A DNA stretch of 12,544 bases from Byssochlamys sp. IMV 00236 (taxonomy: Eukaryota > Ascomycota > Eurotiomycetes > Eurotiales > Thermoascaceae), in contig MSJH02000618.1 of the NCBI GenBank assembly GCA_001931875.2, forward strand, positions 1 through 12,544, given 5' to 3'. Positions 1 through 8,913 of this stretch are shown piece by piece. Within the stretch, counting starts at the first letter, position 1. Every line of letters starts with the position of its first letter. Below the pieces are notes generated by a model. It had not been told where the DNA came from and ran no database searches. It worked only from the letters and a program-made list of their open reading frames with translations. The position numbers and the translations under genes are program-made.

Positions 1-1129
1 TGTCAATCTGCTAATCGGAAAATACGTAAAGTCGTTTCGTATAACGCTCTCAAATAAATGCTTCGTTCATGACTTGAGCCATCCTAAGCTACTACGTCCC
101 ACTATCCATAATGCATAAAAGTTATTGCAGTATTAGTCTTACTTTATGTAATAAAGCATAATCTATAGATCATAACATTTAAAATGGAGACATAATTCAG
201 GAGAAAACAAAGCAATCTAGTCTATCAGTCCTCATCATGACTATCGCAGATTTATACTTATGCAAGCCGGTCACGCTAGAGCAACTAAAAGGGGGGCTAA
301 GAAATGAACTTTTCAGTCTTGTTAGGCATCAAAGTTTACTAAGGGGAGGTAAGAAAAACTAAACTTACAAGCCGTAGCATGCAAATAATTTGTATGAAAA
401 GGTAATCAAACAGTCATTATACATCGCATCAGATTATTGTTATCTATTGGGTCAAAAAGCCAGCTGTTTAAGTGCAGAAGTTCTAGATGATAAAGCTTAT
501 GTACTCTCTCTCTCTCCAAGTAACAAACAAAGTTAAGACGTGTGAAATTTAGTCAAATAACAGACATTCAACAAAAACAAAAGCCATGATATTATCCAGA
601 TTTACCTGCGATGACAAACCATGTCTCTTATGCATAGCAGTCTCATATAGCTCAACTTTTACTTTCCCTAAACAGTGAATATGGTCACTCCATGAGCAAT
701 GGATGACGCATCTTTTCTTGTCATCCAAGCTAAACAAATTGCTAAAGCCATTTTATAAAACCAAAGGCACATATAAACTATGAGCCTCTGGTTACCCTTC
801 AGATAGCTTGATTTTTTATTTCTTAGATGTTGGTATTTAAAAACGTTGGTTTAATCGCTAGCACAGAGCATAAACGAGGATGAACTTGAACTTGGAAAGG
901 CTTGCAAGGAGCGTGCTCTCCGTCAATAGCAACATAAGCTGTCTTCCCAGGTTTAAGCACAGGTGTCAATCGAAATGCCTTGATCTTGTAGTATTCGACC
1001 TAAAGAGTAGCGTTAATAAAGAAATAATCAAGCTGAATGCACTACTGACGATGTCATTATGGATATGATGTCCCTTTTCTACTTTAGTGAAAACGTCCAG
1101 CTGTTTCTTAATACCAGGTGATCCACGTA
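1..1129. repeat. Direct repeat copy 1 (at least 1129 bp), identical to 5440-6568
   Basis: Compared by eye, this stretch matches 5440-6568 at a constant offset of 5439 with no mismatch noticed. Identity ends after position 1129 (6568), where copy 1 continues with TTAAGG and copy 2 with CCAACA. The left limit is unknown because the window starts inside the repeat. It holds the last exon, last intron and part of the fourth exon of a sphingosine kinase gene (823-1129, minus strand). The remaining 822 bp corresponds to 3' flank of that gene: AT-rich, with a short CT microsatellite near 505-517 and no convincing gene. Absence of divergence means either a very recent duplication or an assembly effect. 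Confidence 0.95.
823..1129 (-). pseudogene. 3' fragment of a sphingosine kinase gene (duplicated copy)
   Basis: This is the exact counterpart of 6262-6568. It contains the final exon (999-823, stop codon at 825-823), the 50-bp last intron (1000-1049) and about 80 bp of exon 4 (1050-1129). By comparison with the longer copy it would encode only about the last 85 of 488 residues. It lacks the whole ATP-binding catalytic core (SGDG and PGGTGN motifs) and has no start codon or promoter of its own. The break at 1129/1130 lies within the codons for the LLLVRGSPG stretch. It is a truncated by-product of the duplication and is presumed non-functional, though its intact 3' end could still supply polyadenylation signals to read-through transcripts. 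Confidence 0.85.
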
Positions 1130-2390
1130 TTAAGGTAAACTAATAACTTTATTTTCATTACTTAATTTTAGGGTACGTTCTGGCTTTGCTTGGGCTACAC
1201 AGGCCGAGTTGAATAAGAGGCTTCGATACGGTTCTGATAGGATACAAAGGTGGTATAGCATTATTCCCAGCCCAAATGTCATAGGATGTTCAGATATTCT
1301 AGGCTACATACAAAGGATATCAATATCTCATATTCAGTAAGTTTTATAAATCGCTTTGTATCTTCATAATATTCTTACTTGAACTATTATTATTATCATT
1401 AGTATTTTTTCTTTCATGAAAGGATTTGAGCATCGTGAAAGGAAAGGATATTTATATAGCAATAGACAACAAACATTAAACTATATTACGAATGCTCTAT
1501 GCAGAAGAATCTTACCAAACGAGCCATACAGTCTATGCCACTCGAATGCAAGTAGAAGACGAAAAAAAGATAGCTGTATCGTAGAAATGCTGGATTTCAA
1601 GGTCAACACCATAGAAGAGTCATTTTTACATATGGCAACGCAAACCTTCCAAGCTCTATGCGTTCATTTACTCCTACACCTTCCAAGATAAAATGAATGT
1701 ACAAAAATATATAATTATGTCTAACACAGGCAATAGAAATTACGCAGACATTTATCAAAAAAAGGGATAGTAATACTAGTTGATGAATACAGGACGTCAA
1801 AAGTTTGCAGCCATTGCAAAAACGATTTAGAGAATATTGTTGTTCCTGAAAGAGGATTTGACTGCAATCATAAGTATGCAAATATTATTCATATACGTAG
1901 CTCTACAAGGTATTGACCTCGATTTAATTCTTAGAAAAAAGATGATTCGACTGCGTTTAGAGAAAAATCATGCTAAACGGTGTATAGATAATGACAATCG
2001 TATTATTGCTCGATCCAATCTCTGTCCCGATAAAACGCAAACAGGTATATCTACCAAACTTCGAACGCTTAAAGTTTATGTCATAATCTAATCATTAACA
2101 AAATAGGCTATGTCCCCATTGTATACCCGTTGAAACTTTGTAGACAGTGCTCAGCTGGTAATGGTCATGGTGGAAACTTGGTAAGTTACTTTTGCTTAGT
2201 TACAACTAGTTACTGATTATTTTATTTTAATACTGTCAACTCCATCCAATGATAGGTCTGGAACCGAGACGTCAACACAGCATTGAACATTCGATCGATC
2301 CTTGGAGATTATGTTATTCATAACTGTGATATTGAATCAAAGAATGCTACATTTACTAGAGTGCTTGTACCAGCACCATCAAGCCATTAG
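1130..2390 (+). pseudogene. Fanzor (eukaryotic TnpB-like nuclease) relic, 5'-truncated and frameshifted
   Basis: Several frames together give the C-terminal part of a TnpB/Fanzor protein. Visible in order: a helical stretch with RYGSDRIQRWYSIIPSP (1173-1336); FEHRERKGYLYSNRQQTL (from 1425); TYGNANLPSSMRS followed by PTPSK (1628-1687); VDEYRTSKVCSHC (1779-1817); LCRQC (2136-2150); and VWNRDVNTALNI (2256-2291). In this family the two CxxC pairs form the zinc ribbon and the Asp of NRD is the last RuvC catalytic residue; the Glu of DEY may be the relocated catalytic Glu reported for Fanzors (my inference). A clean intron lies at 2181-2255 (GTAAGT...AG) and another probable one at 1337-1422. The N-terminal half and first RuvC motif are missing, cut off at the duplication junction, and at least two frame changes and several stops interrupt the rest. 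It cannot make an intact nuclease. The stop of the last exon is at 2388-2390. Confidence 0.75.
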
Positions 2391-2639
2391 TTTGGCCCAT
2401 TGGACTTGTAAGTATTTTATTCTATTCTGATTCGAAAAGAAAATACTAACGTCATCATTATCTTATCCAATCAAAAAATCCTGGGGTGATTTAAGTGAAT
2501 GCGCTCAAGAATTCATTAAGTTGGTGAAAAGAATTTAATTAATCTTTCTTTGTTTCCATCTTTTGTCAAAGTTAAAGGTAGGTTTTTTTTTTTTAAAAAA
2601 AATCTGCTCAGTTTACTATCAATAGATAGATGTGCCAAC
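2391..2639. other. AT-rich spacer downstream of the Fanzor relic
   Basis: No gene is seen. The stretch contains a T14-A8 tract (2583-2602) and a short motif (TATCAATAG near 2617-2625) that reappears inverted beyond the tandem repeats near 2864-2872. Confidence 0.6.
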
Positions 2640-2855
2640 GTTTAGTAAACGAACGGACACGTTAGCCTTTGAGCTAGCCCAAGCCTTGTAGTTGAACTTC
2701 CACCACATCGCCGAATATGCTTTATGGTTTAGTAAGTGAACGGACACGTTAGCCTTTGAGCTAGCCCAAGCCTTGTAGCAGAACTTCCATCATATTCTCA
2801 TTGGATTTCGATCGGACACGTAGAGTCTTTGTGCTCTGCCCAACTCCCAGTAGAA
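2640..2855. repeat. Tandem repeat, two 87-bp-period units plus a diverged third
   Basis: Units begin with GTTTAGTAA at 2640 and 2727 and share a nearly invariant core, CGGACACGTTAGCCTTTGAG followed by CTAGCCCAAGCCTTGTAG, then GAACTTCCA. A third, shorter and diverged unit starts at CGGACAC (2813) and keeps the CTTTG and GCCCAA blocks. Core spacing is 87 bp, then 72 bp. The units are far more GC-rich than their surroundings and carry no open frame, which suggests a structured or protein-binding element rather than coding DNA. They begin about 250 bp after the stop of the Fanzor relic. Confidence 0.85.
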
Positions 2856-2927
2856 ATCTGATGGCTATTGATACTATTTTGCTAGTCGGTTAAACGGTTT
2901 ACTGATTTTTTTTTAGGTGAATCAAGT

Positions 2928-2976
2928 CATCCTTCTTAAATTTATTAGTGATAATCAAATTATCACTATAAGGATG
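2928..2976. repeat. Nested inverted repeat (strong hairpin)
   Basis: TAGTGATAAT (2946-2955) and ATTATCACTA (2959-2968) form a perfect 10-bp stem around a CAA loop. CATCCTT (2928-2934) and AAGGATG (2970-2976) give an outer 7-bp stem, leaving an 11-nt bulge on one side. TTAAAT/ATTTAA just outside the inner stem offers an alternative pairing. It could be an element end, a small foldback element or an RNA structure; the sequence alone does not decide. Confidence 0.8.
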
Positions 2977-3480
2977 TATTTAACTTGTAATTTTTTAATC
3001 TTTTTGTTTAATAAAAATTGTCTTCAAAGTTTCTTTTGTTGATTTATTTCTAATCTCCTGATGTCCTGGGGTAGCAGATTGCGTGCATATGAAGAACAAA
3101 TAACTCTTGAGAGTTTAGTAGTAAGAATGTATTAATTGCATAATAATACGTAGAAGACCTGAGAGGGTGAATAAACGAATGATACACTAAGCCTTTGTCA
3201 GGTTTTCCTTTTTTTAAGTTTCAAAAAGGTTATGTTTCCAATTGTTATTTAGGGTTTATCTTTGACTAAAACGATTTCGTAGAACTGGCGGGTGACTAAA
3301 AATTTACTGTTTGTCGTATCGACATTTAACATTTTAGTGAGTACACGCTGAGAATGTTATAAACGCCACTCGGAGGTTCAGTTAGGTATACAACACCTAA
3401 TAAGTTCACATTACAATCCTGACTGAACTACGATATAAGCTGCCTATCATTTATAAAGACACATTCTGTAGTAAAACGAA
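2977..3480. other. Gene-free AT-rich interval upstream of the nuclease-like gene
   Basis: No coding region is seen. An imperfect inverted repeat, GTTCAGTTAGG (3376-3386) and CCTGACTGAAC (3418-3428), pairs 11 bp if one G-U is allowed. It encloses part of a smaller perfect one, TTAGGT/ACCTAA (3382-3400). These sit 55-110 bp upstream of a TATA-like sequence and might belong to the promoter of the gene at 3622. Confidence 0.5.
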
Positions 3481-3483
3481 AAG

Positions 3484-3490
3484 TATATAA
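3484..3490 (+). promoter_or_regulatory. TATA-like box for the gene starting at 3622
   Basis: TATATAA, 132 bp upstream of the ATG, in otherwise AT-rich DNA. Position and consensus fit a core promoter, but matches are common in such DNA, so support is modest. Confidence 0.4.
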
Positions 3491-3621
3491 GACGAGCTAT
3501 TATCTATTTATTAATCTTCATCAATAAAGTTACTTGTGTTGAATTCGATTGTATTTCACTGTCCCCTTAAACTCTACACTTAGTATCACACTATTTTTTG
3601 ATTCTTTAATTCTTTATTGCC

Positions 3622-5135
3622 ATGTCAACGAAAAAAGCAAAAACGCGACCAGGAAAATTTCCAAGTGAAATAAACTGGTTACGAAGTGAAACAAGCATTG
3701 TCTCTCACATTGGTTTTTTCAATTTTTTCAAATCATATGAGAAAAGAAAAGCCAATTTACGATTTTTGAAGGTAATCAGCTTTATGGAAGACGAACAAAA
3801 AAAAGCCGAAGTGCTTGAAAATTACTATAAGTGGCGTAGAAGTGATGCTGCTAAAGAGTATTGGGTCAAAAGAGATCAAAAACGCCAAACCGATCAAAAC
3901 TATAATGATTCAGCTACAAGCAGCAGCATTGGTGCATCATCGTGTTCATGTTCTTCTTCAGCAACCTCAACAACCTCAGTACAGTCAATTAGCTTAGCAG
4001 AAGCTAAAGAACTTATGGCACCAAGTATAACAATAGCAAATAACAGTTCCAGCAATCAAAATTATGTTCAATCATTAACAAACTTTAAACATGGCATATT
4101 CGAGTCGCTAGATACCTCTCTTCTTTCTTTTGAAGCAAATTTACAACATTTGCTTGCACTTTCGAACATCATATTTATAAGAAAGTATTCTTACCATCCA
4201 GATTTGGAGATTCATTTTACTGAATCAATATGCGACTTTCGTCAAAATTTATATGATTCTGTTGGATATGATTGTTCTATTGATGAGTTTCCGAAAGATA
4301 CTATGTTAGATATCATCACGATTGTAAACAATATCAACTGTGGGCTGATCGACAAATCGATTGCCAACAATAAAATGTCGAATCTCATTAATGAGCAAAA
4401 GGGCCACATTGTTATCAAGCTATTATCGAGCATACGATCCATGATTGATGTACTACCCATGAGAAATCAAAAGAAAAATGTGGAAGAATCTGAACTCTGC
4501 ACAAGATATTTACAGCCACTCTTTCAAAAGCTCTTTGACAGTAGCAATGGGGACTTTTTATTTAAATGGACAAACACCCTCCCATTAATTGATGACAGTA
4601 ACGATAAAAAACGACCAGATGGGCTCGTTGAAAATGACGATAAAGTGATTGGTTATTTTGAGGTCAAAGCTATTAAGCATGTCAAAGATCATAAGAAAGT
4701 AAACATTGATTTACACCGTTTGTGTTTATTTTCAAAAAGAGCCATAACCAAGTTCAAGTTGAAGCATACATTCCAAGTAATGGCTATAGGTAAGTTCACA
4801 ATAATTGAAGCCAACTTGGCATACTGAATCCTATTATTTCTCTGTCAGGTACGAATGTTCAGTTCTATGTAAGTACGACACTAGGCGGCATCCTATCGAT
4901 AGTTGAGTTGGACCACATCCGCCTTCCCTTATCAATAGATGAGCTCCCTCAATTTATTCCATATTTGAGTCGTTTGTACAATGTGGTGAAAACGACATAT
5001 GAATGCTGTTATAATCAACAAGAAATTTCTGTTTATGATTTTGGTAGTTCTTTGGAACCCAAAATAATTAAAGCAATTACAGAAAATTCGACAGATAGAA
5101 CTCGCGAAAATTGCTTTTATTATGCATACCATTAA
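3622..5135 (+). CDS. Uncharacterised protein with PD-(D/E)XK-like C-terminal half, two exons
   Basis: Exon 1 is 3622-4789 and exon 2 is 4849-5135. The 59-bp intron starts GTAAGT and ends CTGTCAG. Splicing keeps the frame and gives 484 aa, whereas reading through the intron stops at 4827. The N-terminal third is basic and helical (KSYEKRKANL, YYKWRRSDAAKEYW), followed by a Ser/Thr-rich low-complexity linker at about residues 98-125. The C-terminal half has E291 in EESELCTRYLQPLF, D333 in KKRPDG and E347-V-K349 in GYFEVKAI. That order and spacing (E, then D, then ExK after a beta-turn) resembles PD-(D/E)XK nucleases; the nuclease call is inference from the motif only. I recall related proteins as abundant lineage-specific hypotheticals in Mucorales but know no named family. 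It lies inside the duplicated unit and its frame is intact. The leading ATG is preceded by an AT-rich leader. Confidence 0.8.
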
Positions 5136-5207
5136 AAAATGATGATTTTTCATGCATTTCCCTTTTTCTGATGCATACCGGTGGCACTCGGGTTACTTTG
5201 CAAAAAA

Positions 5208-5238
<31 letters not shown>

Positions 5239-5392
5239 GGATTTAGAGTTATTGTTTGTCTTTTTGCGTGAATGATCAAGTTTGTCTTATTTTCATTCAA
5301 TGAATCATCTCATTTATGATCTATATTAGCATCTATGAGTTCTTTCTATTCTCCTTTTTATTTTTCTCTTTCTTTTTTTTTTTTAACTAAGC

Positions 5393-5430
<38 letters not shown>

Positions 5431-5439
5431 TATGCTTGC
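5136..5439. other. Low-complexity spacer with two poly-A tracts
   Basis: No gene is seen. A run of about 25 A (5203-5226) passes into a GA microsatellite. A second run of about 30 A (5399-5428) ends 11 bp before the second copy of the long repeat (5440). T-rich pyrimidine DNA lies between them. The second tract is the likely reason the first repeat copy begins at the window edge (assembly break at a homopolymer). Confidence 0.85.
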
Positions 5440-6568
5440 TGTCAATCTGCTAATCGGAAAATACGTAAAGTCGTTTCGTATAACGCTCTCAAATAAATGC
5501 TTCGTTCATGACTTGAGCCATCCTAAGCTACTACGTCCCACTATCCATAATGCATAAAAGTTATTGCAGTATTAGTCTTACTTTATGTAATAAAGCATAA
5601 TCTATAGATCATAACATTTAAAATGGAGACATAATTCAGGAGAAAACAAAGCAATCTAGTCTATCAGTCCTCATCATGACTATCGCAGATTTATACTTAT
5701 GCAAGCCGGTCACGCTAGAGCAACTAAAAGGGGGGCTAAGAAATGAACTTTTCAGTCTTGTTAGGCATCAAAGTTTACTAAGGGGAGGTAAGAAAAACTA
5801 AACTTACAAGCCGTAGCATGCAAATAATTTGTATGAAAAGGTAATCAAACAGTCATTATACATCGCATCAGATTATTGTTATCTATTGGGTCAAAAAGCC
5901 AGCTGTTTAAGTGCAGAAGTTCTAGATGATAAAGCTTATGTACTCTCTCTCTCTCCAAGTAACAAACAAAGTTAAGACGTGTGAAATTTAGTCAAATAAC
6001 AGACATTCAACAAAAACAAAAGCCATGATATTATCCAGATTTACCTGCGATGACAAACCATGTCTCTTATGCATAGCAGTCTCATATAGCTCAACTTTTA
6101 CTTTCCCTAAACAGTGAATATGGTCACTCCATGAGCAATGGATGACGCATCTTTTCTTGTCATCCAAGCTAAACAAATTGCTAAAGCCATTTTATAAAAC
6201 CAAAGGCACATATAAACTATGAGCCTCTGGTTACCCTTCAGATAGCTTGATTTTTTATTTCTTAGATGTTGGTATTTAAAAACGTTGGTTTAATCGCTAG
6301 CACAGAGCATAAACGAGGATGAACTTGAACTTGGAAAGGCTTGCAAGGAGCGTGCTCTCCGTCAATAGCAACATAAGCTGTCTTCCCAGGTTTAAGCACA
6401 GGTGTCAATCGAAATGCCTTGATCTTGTAGTATTCGACCTAAAGAGTAGCGTTAATAAAGAAATAATCAAGCTGAATGCACTACTGACGATGTCATTATG
6501 GATATGATGTCCCTTTTCTACTTTAGTGAAAACGTCCAGCTGTTTCTTAATACCAGGTGATCCACGTA
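5440..6568. repeat. Direct repeat copy 2 (1129 bp), identical to 1-1129
   Basis: It matches 1-1129 base for base as far as inspected. This copy is continuous with the full sphingosine kinase gene, so it is the parental context of the kinase end. Positions 5440-6261 are 3' flank of that gene; I see no convincing gene there apart from a weak exon-like frame at about 6024-6176 on the minus strand that ends at a GTAAAT donor-like site. Confidence 0.95.
6254..6259 (-). terminator. Poly-A signal (AATAAA) of the sphingosine kinase gene
   Basis: AATAAA on the minus strand, beginning 2 nt after the stop codon at 6262. The same signal is present in the duplicated fragment at 815-820. It is close to the stop, so a further signal downstream may be used instead. 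Confidence 0.45.
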
Positions 6569-7938
6569 CCAACAAAAGATCGAGTGTACCATCATTTGGC
6601 AGTGCACAGGGATGAGTGAGCATGCCTCTAGACAAAAGAGGTACCTTACTTGCCAAAAACATTGAGATATTGTCCTTGATAACCATCCAATCAGATGGTA
6701 CAGGTTCAGAAAGAGGTGGTAATGTGTCTTCCAGATTGAGCTCTTCTTGCTCAAGTATGGATCCCTTGAACATTCTGCATTCTTGTATGATTTTCTTTTT
6801 ATCAGATTCAACTACCTGAATCGCTGCCTCTACACCATACGTATGACGAGCAAAAATCTCTTGTAATAATCCTACAACTGTACGCGTATCACCCATCCAT
6901 CGCATGTGTTCTGTGGCCAAATCAGCGTAAGCAGTGATACCATAGTTTTGTGACAAAAATGAGAAATAACGATGATCGTCATAAGTAATTGAGCAAAGAT
7001 CAAGAGGCATAGGCTTTCCTAGTTGTTTGTTCAGCAAAGTCCATCACTCGTTTTTTTAAATCCTTACCTTTGATAACTTGAAGTGCGGTATAAACAGGGT
7101 CGAATCCTCTTTTTTCACCCAAGATGGAGATGATCAATGAATTTCCAGTGCCACCAGGGATGATGCCTAAAGTTATTTTCTTCATCACATTCTTGGCATC
7201 AGATCGTGCTAAAAATCCATTGATAACCTCATGTACTACGCCATCTCCACTAACGGTGACCACAGCATCATATGCATCAATATCCAATTCCTTTGCAATA
7301 TCAATCGCATGTCCCTGTCGCTGAGTATCTAACAATAATAAAAAAAGCAATGTAAGCTAACGTTTCTTATTATTTTCTTACTCTTACTCTTGACGGTAAC
7401 TTCACACTTGGCAGCTTGAAATATAGGACGAACATGGTACTCGAATATTTCCTTAGCTTTACCTTGTCCTCCAAATGGGTTGATCAACACCAGGAGTCGT
7501 TTATGAACTTTTACATCTTCATAAGCACGACTCATCAATGTCTCACAGAATGCTTCAGCTTCTTGTGCTTTGTCATCAGGCACAGTATAATACAGCTCAT
7601 AGAAATCAGCTGTTGAATCATCGTTACTTCTATCCTCTGGCAATACAAAACGGATCTGAATGGTCTTGGTGCGTTGAATGTACTCGGCATAAAGAATGTA
7701 GACATGATCTATTGGAAGTAAGGTTGGGTCTGGCCCTTTTCCTTCCGTAACGGGTATACAACAGCATATAATCTTCTTTTTCACTTTTAAGAGAGAATAA
7801 GCAAGTTGATTAGATGTTATATATAATTAAGTTACATTTTTTAGATGCGTTAAAATCGCCTTCGATACGAAGTCCTTGCTCATCACAGGTTAGTTCAACA
7901 GGGTGAACACCTTTTGTTACTTTTAAAGTGGTCACCAT
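6262..7938 (-). CDS. LCB4: Sphingosine (long-chain base) kinase, five exons
   Basis: Phosphorylates sphingoid bases with ATP, giving signalling lipids and the entry to sphingolipid breakdown; LCB4/LCB5 in yeast. Exons on the minus strand are 7938-7836, 7783-7388, 7328-7068, 7018-6489 and 6438-6262. All four introns (49-59 bp) are GT-AG and phases agree throughout, giving 488 aa. The diacylglycerol-kinase-type catalytic domain shows INPFGGQGKA (about 135-144), the nucleotide-binding SGDG (193-196) followed by HEVINGF, and PGGTGN (224-229). The C-terminal lobe has YYKIKAFRLTP and AIDGE (about 454-458), as expected for the family. Length is normal for fungal members. I chose the ATG at 7938 because it gives the first in-frame start, with MVTTLKVTKG leading into a CDEQGLRIEG stretch. 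No transmembrane segment is seen. Its 3' end is duplicated at 823-1129. The name reflects homology; LCB4 versus LCB5 orthology is not meaningful at this distance. Confidence 0.93.
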
Positions 7939-8160
7939 TAGAGATAAGTTGGCTTGGAATCACCAAAAAGAAAAAGAATAAAAAAATGCCCAGGAACGAC
8001 ATTGGTTGTAGAGCTTCGTACAACAAAATATTGAGTGGCCGACTGATGCTTATGCGCATTGATCCAGATATCGGTTTACTGCCAACAACATTAGAAGAAG
8101 GAGGGGAGCAGACCAGTAACAAATAAAGCATGCAAAAAAATTAATCAAAACGTCATTTAT
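7939..8160. other. Upstream flank of the sphingosine kinase gene
   Basis: This should contain the kinase promoter and leader. Short open frames exist on both strands (about 7914-8126) but overlap the first exon and have no recognisable features, so none is called. Confidence 0.5.
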
Positions 8161-8665
8161 TTATTTAATTTTGTTCAGCCAACTGTAATATTTGTTTCGG
8201 TCATCTGTAAACTCTTTAGTAAACAATATAAGCTCTCGGTTTATTCTTTGTGTTCCAAATGAGACTAAAGCAGACCAAGCCATTTGTTATATGAAATATC
8301 AAAGAGGTTCTGCAAAATAGAGTTGATTTTATTAAAAGAAAACTCTATACAGCTGTCTTTGAGAGGGGTTATTAAAGCTGGCCATGGTGAGCAAATTAGG
8401 AAAGCAAGGATATCTCTTTACATAAATACTTGATCAATTGTCTTCATAAAATAGAAAATTGCCTATCAGAATAGCCGAGAGAGCAACTATTGAAGTGAGC
8501 GTTAGTGGGAAGGCTAATATGGGCCTCAGCAAACCGAAGAGTGCAGCACCATTCAATGGCTTTACATGACTTTATTACAGTGATATTTAACATCAATATT
8601 AAAAATGCTTTGTAGTCATATTTAGTCAATGGATGTAACACCATAGAAATCTGTTTGAAAGCCAC
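8161..8665 (-). pseudogene. Possible Tc1/mariner-like transposase relic
   Basis: On the minus strand, 8665-8444 reads through TKYDYKAFLILMLNITV and then TLRFAEAHIS. A further open piece, 8283-8161, begins MAWSALVSFG and continues to KYYSWLNKIK. LRFAEAH and M-(V/A)-W-S/G-A are reminiscent of the central part of Tc1/mariner transposases (the R-L-x-F-A stretch, and VMVWG between the catalytic acidic residues), in the correct order. The intervening sequence is full of stops, and no catalytic Asp or terminal inverted repeats are seen. I am unsure; it could be unrelated random frames in the 5' flank of the bZIP gene. Confidence 0.3.
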
Positions 8666-8913
8666 ATATTCTTAATGAAGTGTGATATTCACATAAAATT
8701 AACACTAAAGAATGGGCCTAAAATAAACCAAGGGCAAATAAGCCGGAAAAAAAAGTTTAAACTCTTATTAAAAATACTCCTTCCCTAAAAAGCGATTATA
8801 TAAATATGCATGCTTCAAAGCCCACCTTTGATATGGTGTTCTGGATCTTGTTGCCCTTGGTGGGGTAGTTTATGAATTTCACATTCCGTCAAGCTAAACG
8901 TTAAAAATGGACA

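Noticed and set aside
880..1068. A plus-strand 62-residue frame present in both repeat copies (also 6319-6507)
   Set aside because: It is antisense to the last kinase exon and intron; its presence in both copies only reflects the repeat.
1135..1171. A 37-bp intron (GTAAAC...TTTTAG) at the left end of the Fanzor relic
   Set aside because: The ends fit, but it is shorter than every other intron here and lies 6 bp from the duplication junction, so the upstream exon cannot be assessed.
2640..2855. The tandem repeats as a CRISPR array
   Set aside because: Only three units with period 87 then 72, units diverge, spacers are not of uniform length, and the DNA is eukaryotic.
5203..5428. Poly-A tracts as evidence of retrotransposed cDNA
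   Set aside because: The neighbouring gene keeps its intron, and no target-site duplication or reverse transcriptase is seen; simple homopolymers are a sufficient explanation.
7914..8126. A plus-strand 70-residue frame overlapping the start of the sphingosine kinase
   Set aside because: It is antisense to the first exon and leader of a well-supported gene and has low-complexity Lys-rich content without motifs.
7895..8131. A minus-strand frame running into the kinase leader, with a hydrophobic F-rich stretch
   Set aside because: It is in a different frame from the kinase exon 1, and the F-rich stretch comes from a T-rich tract; it probably lies in the 5' leader.
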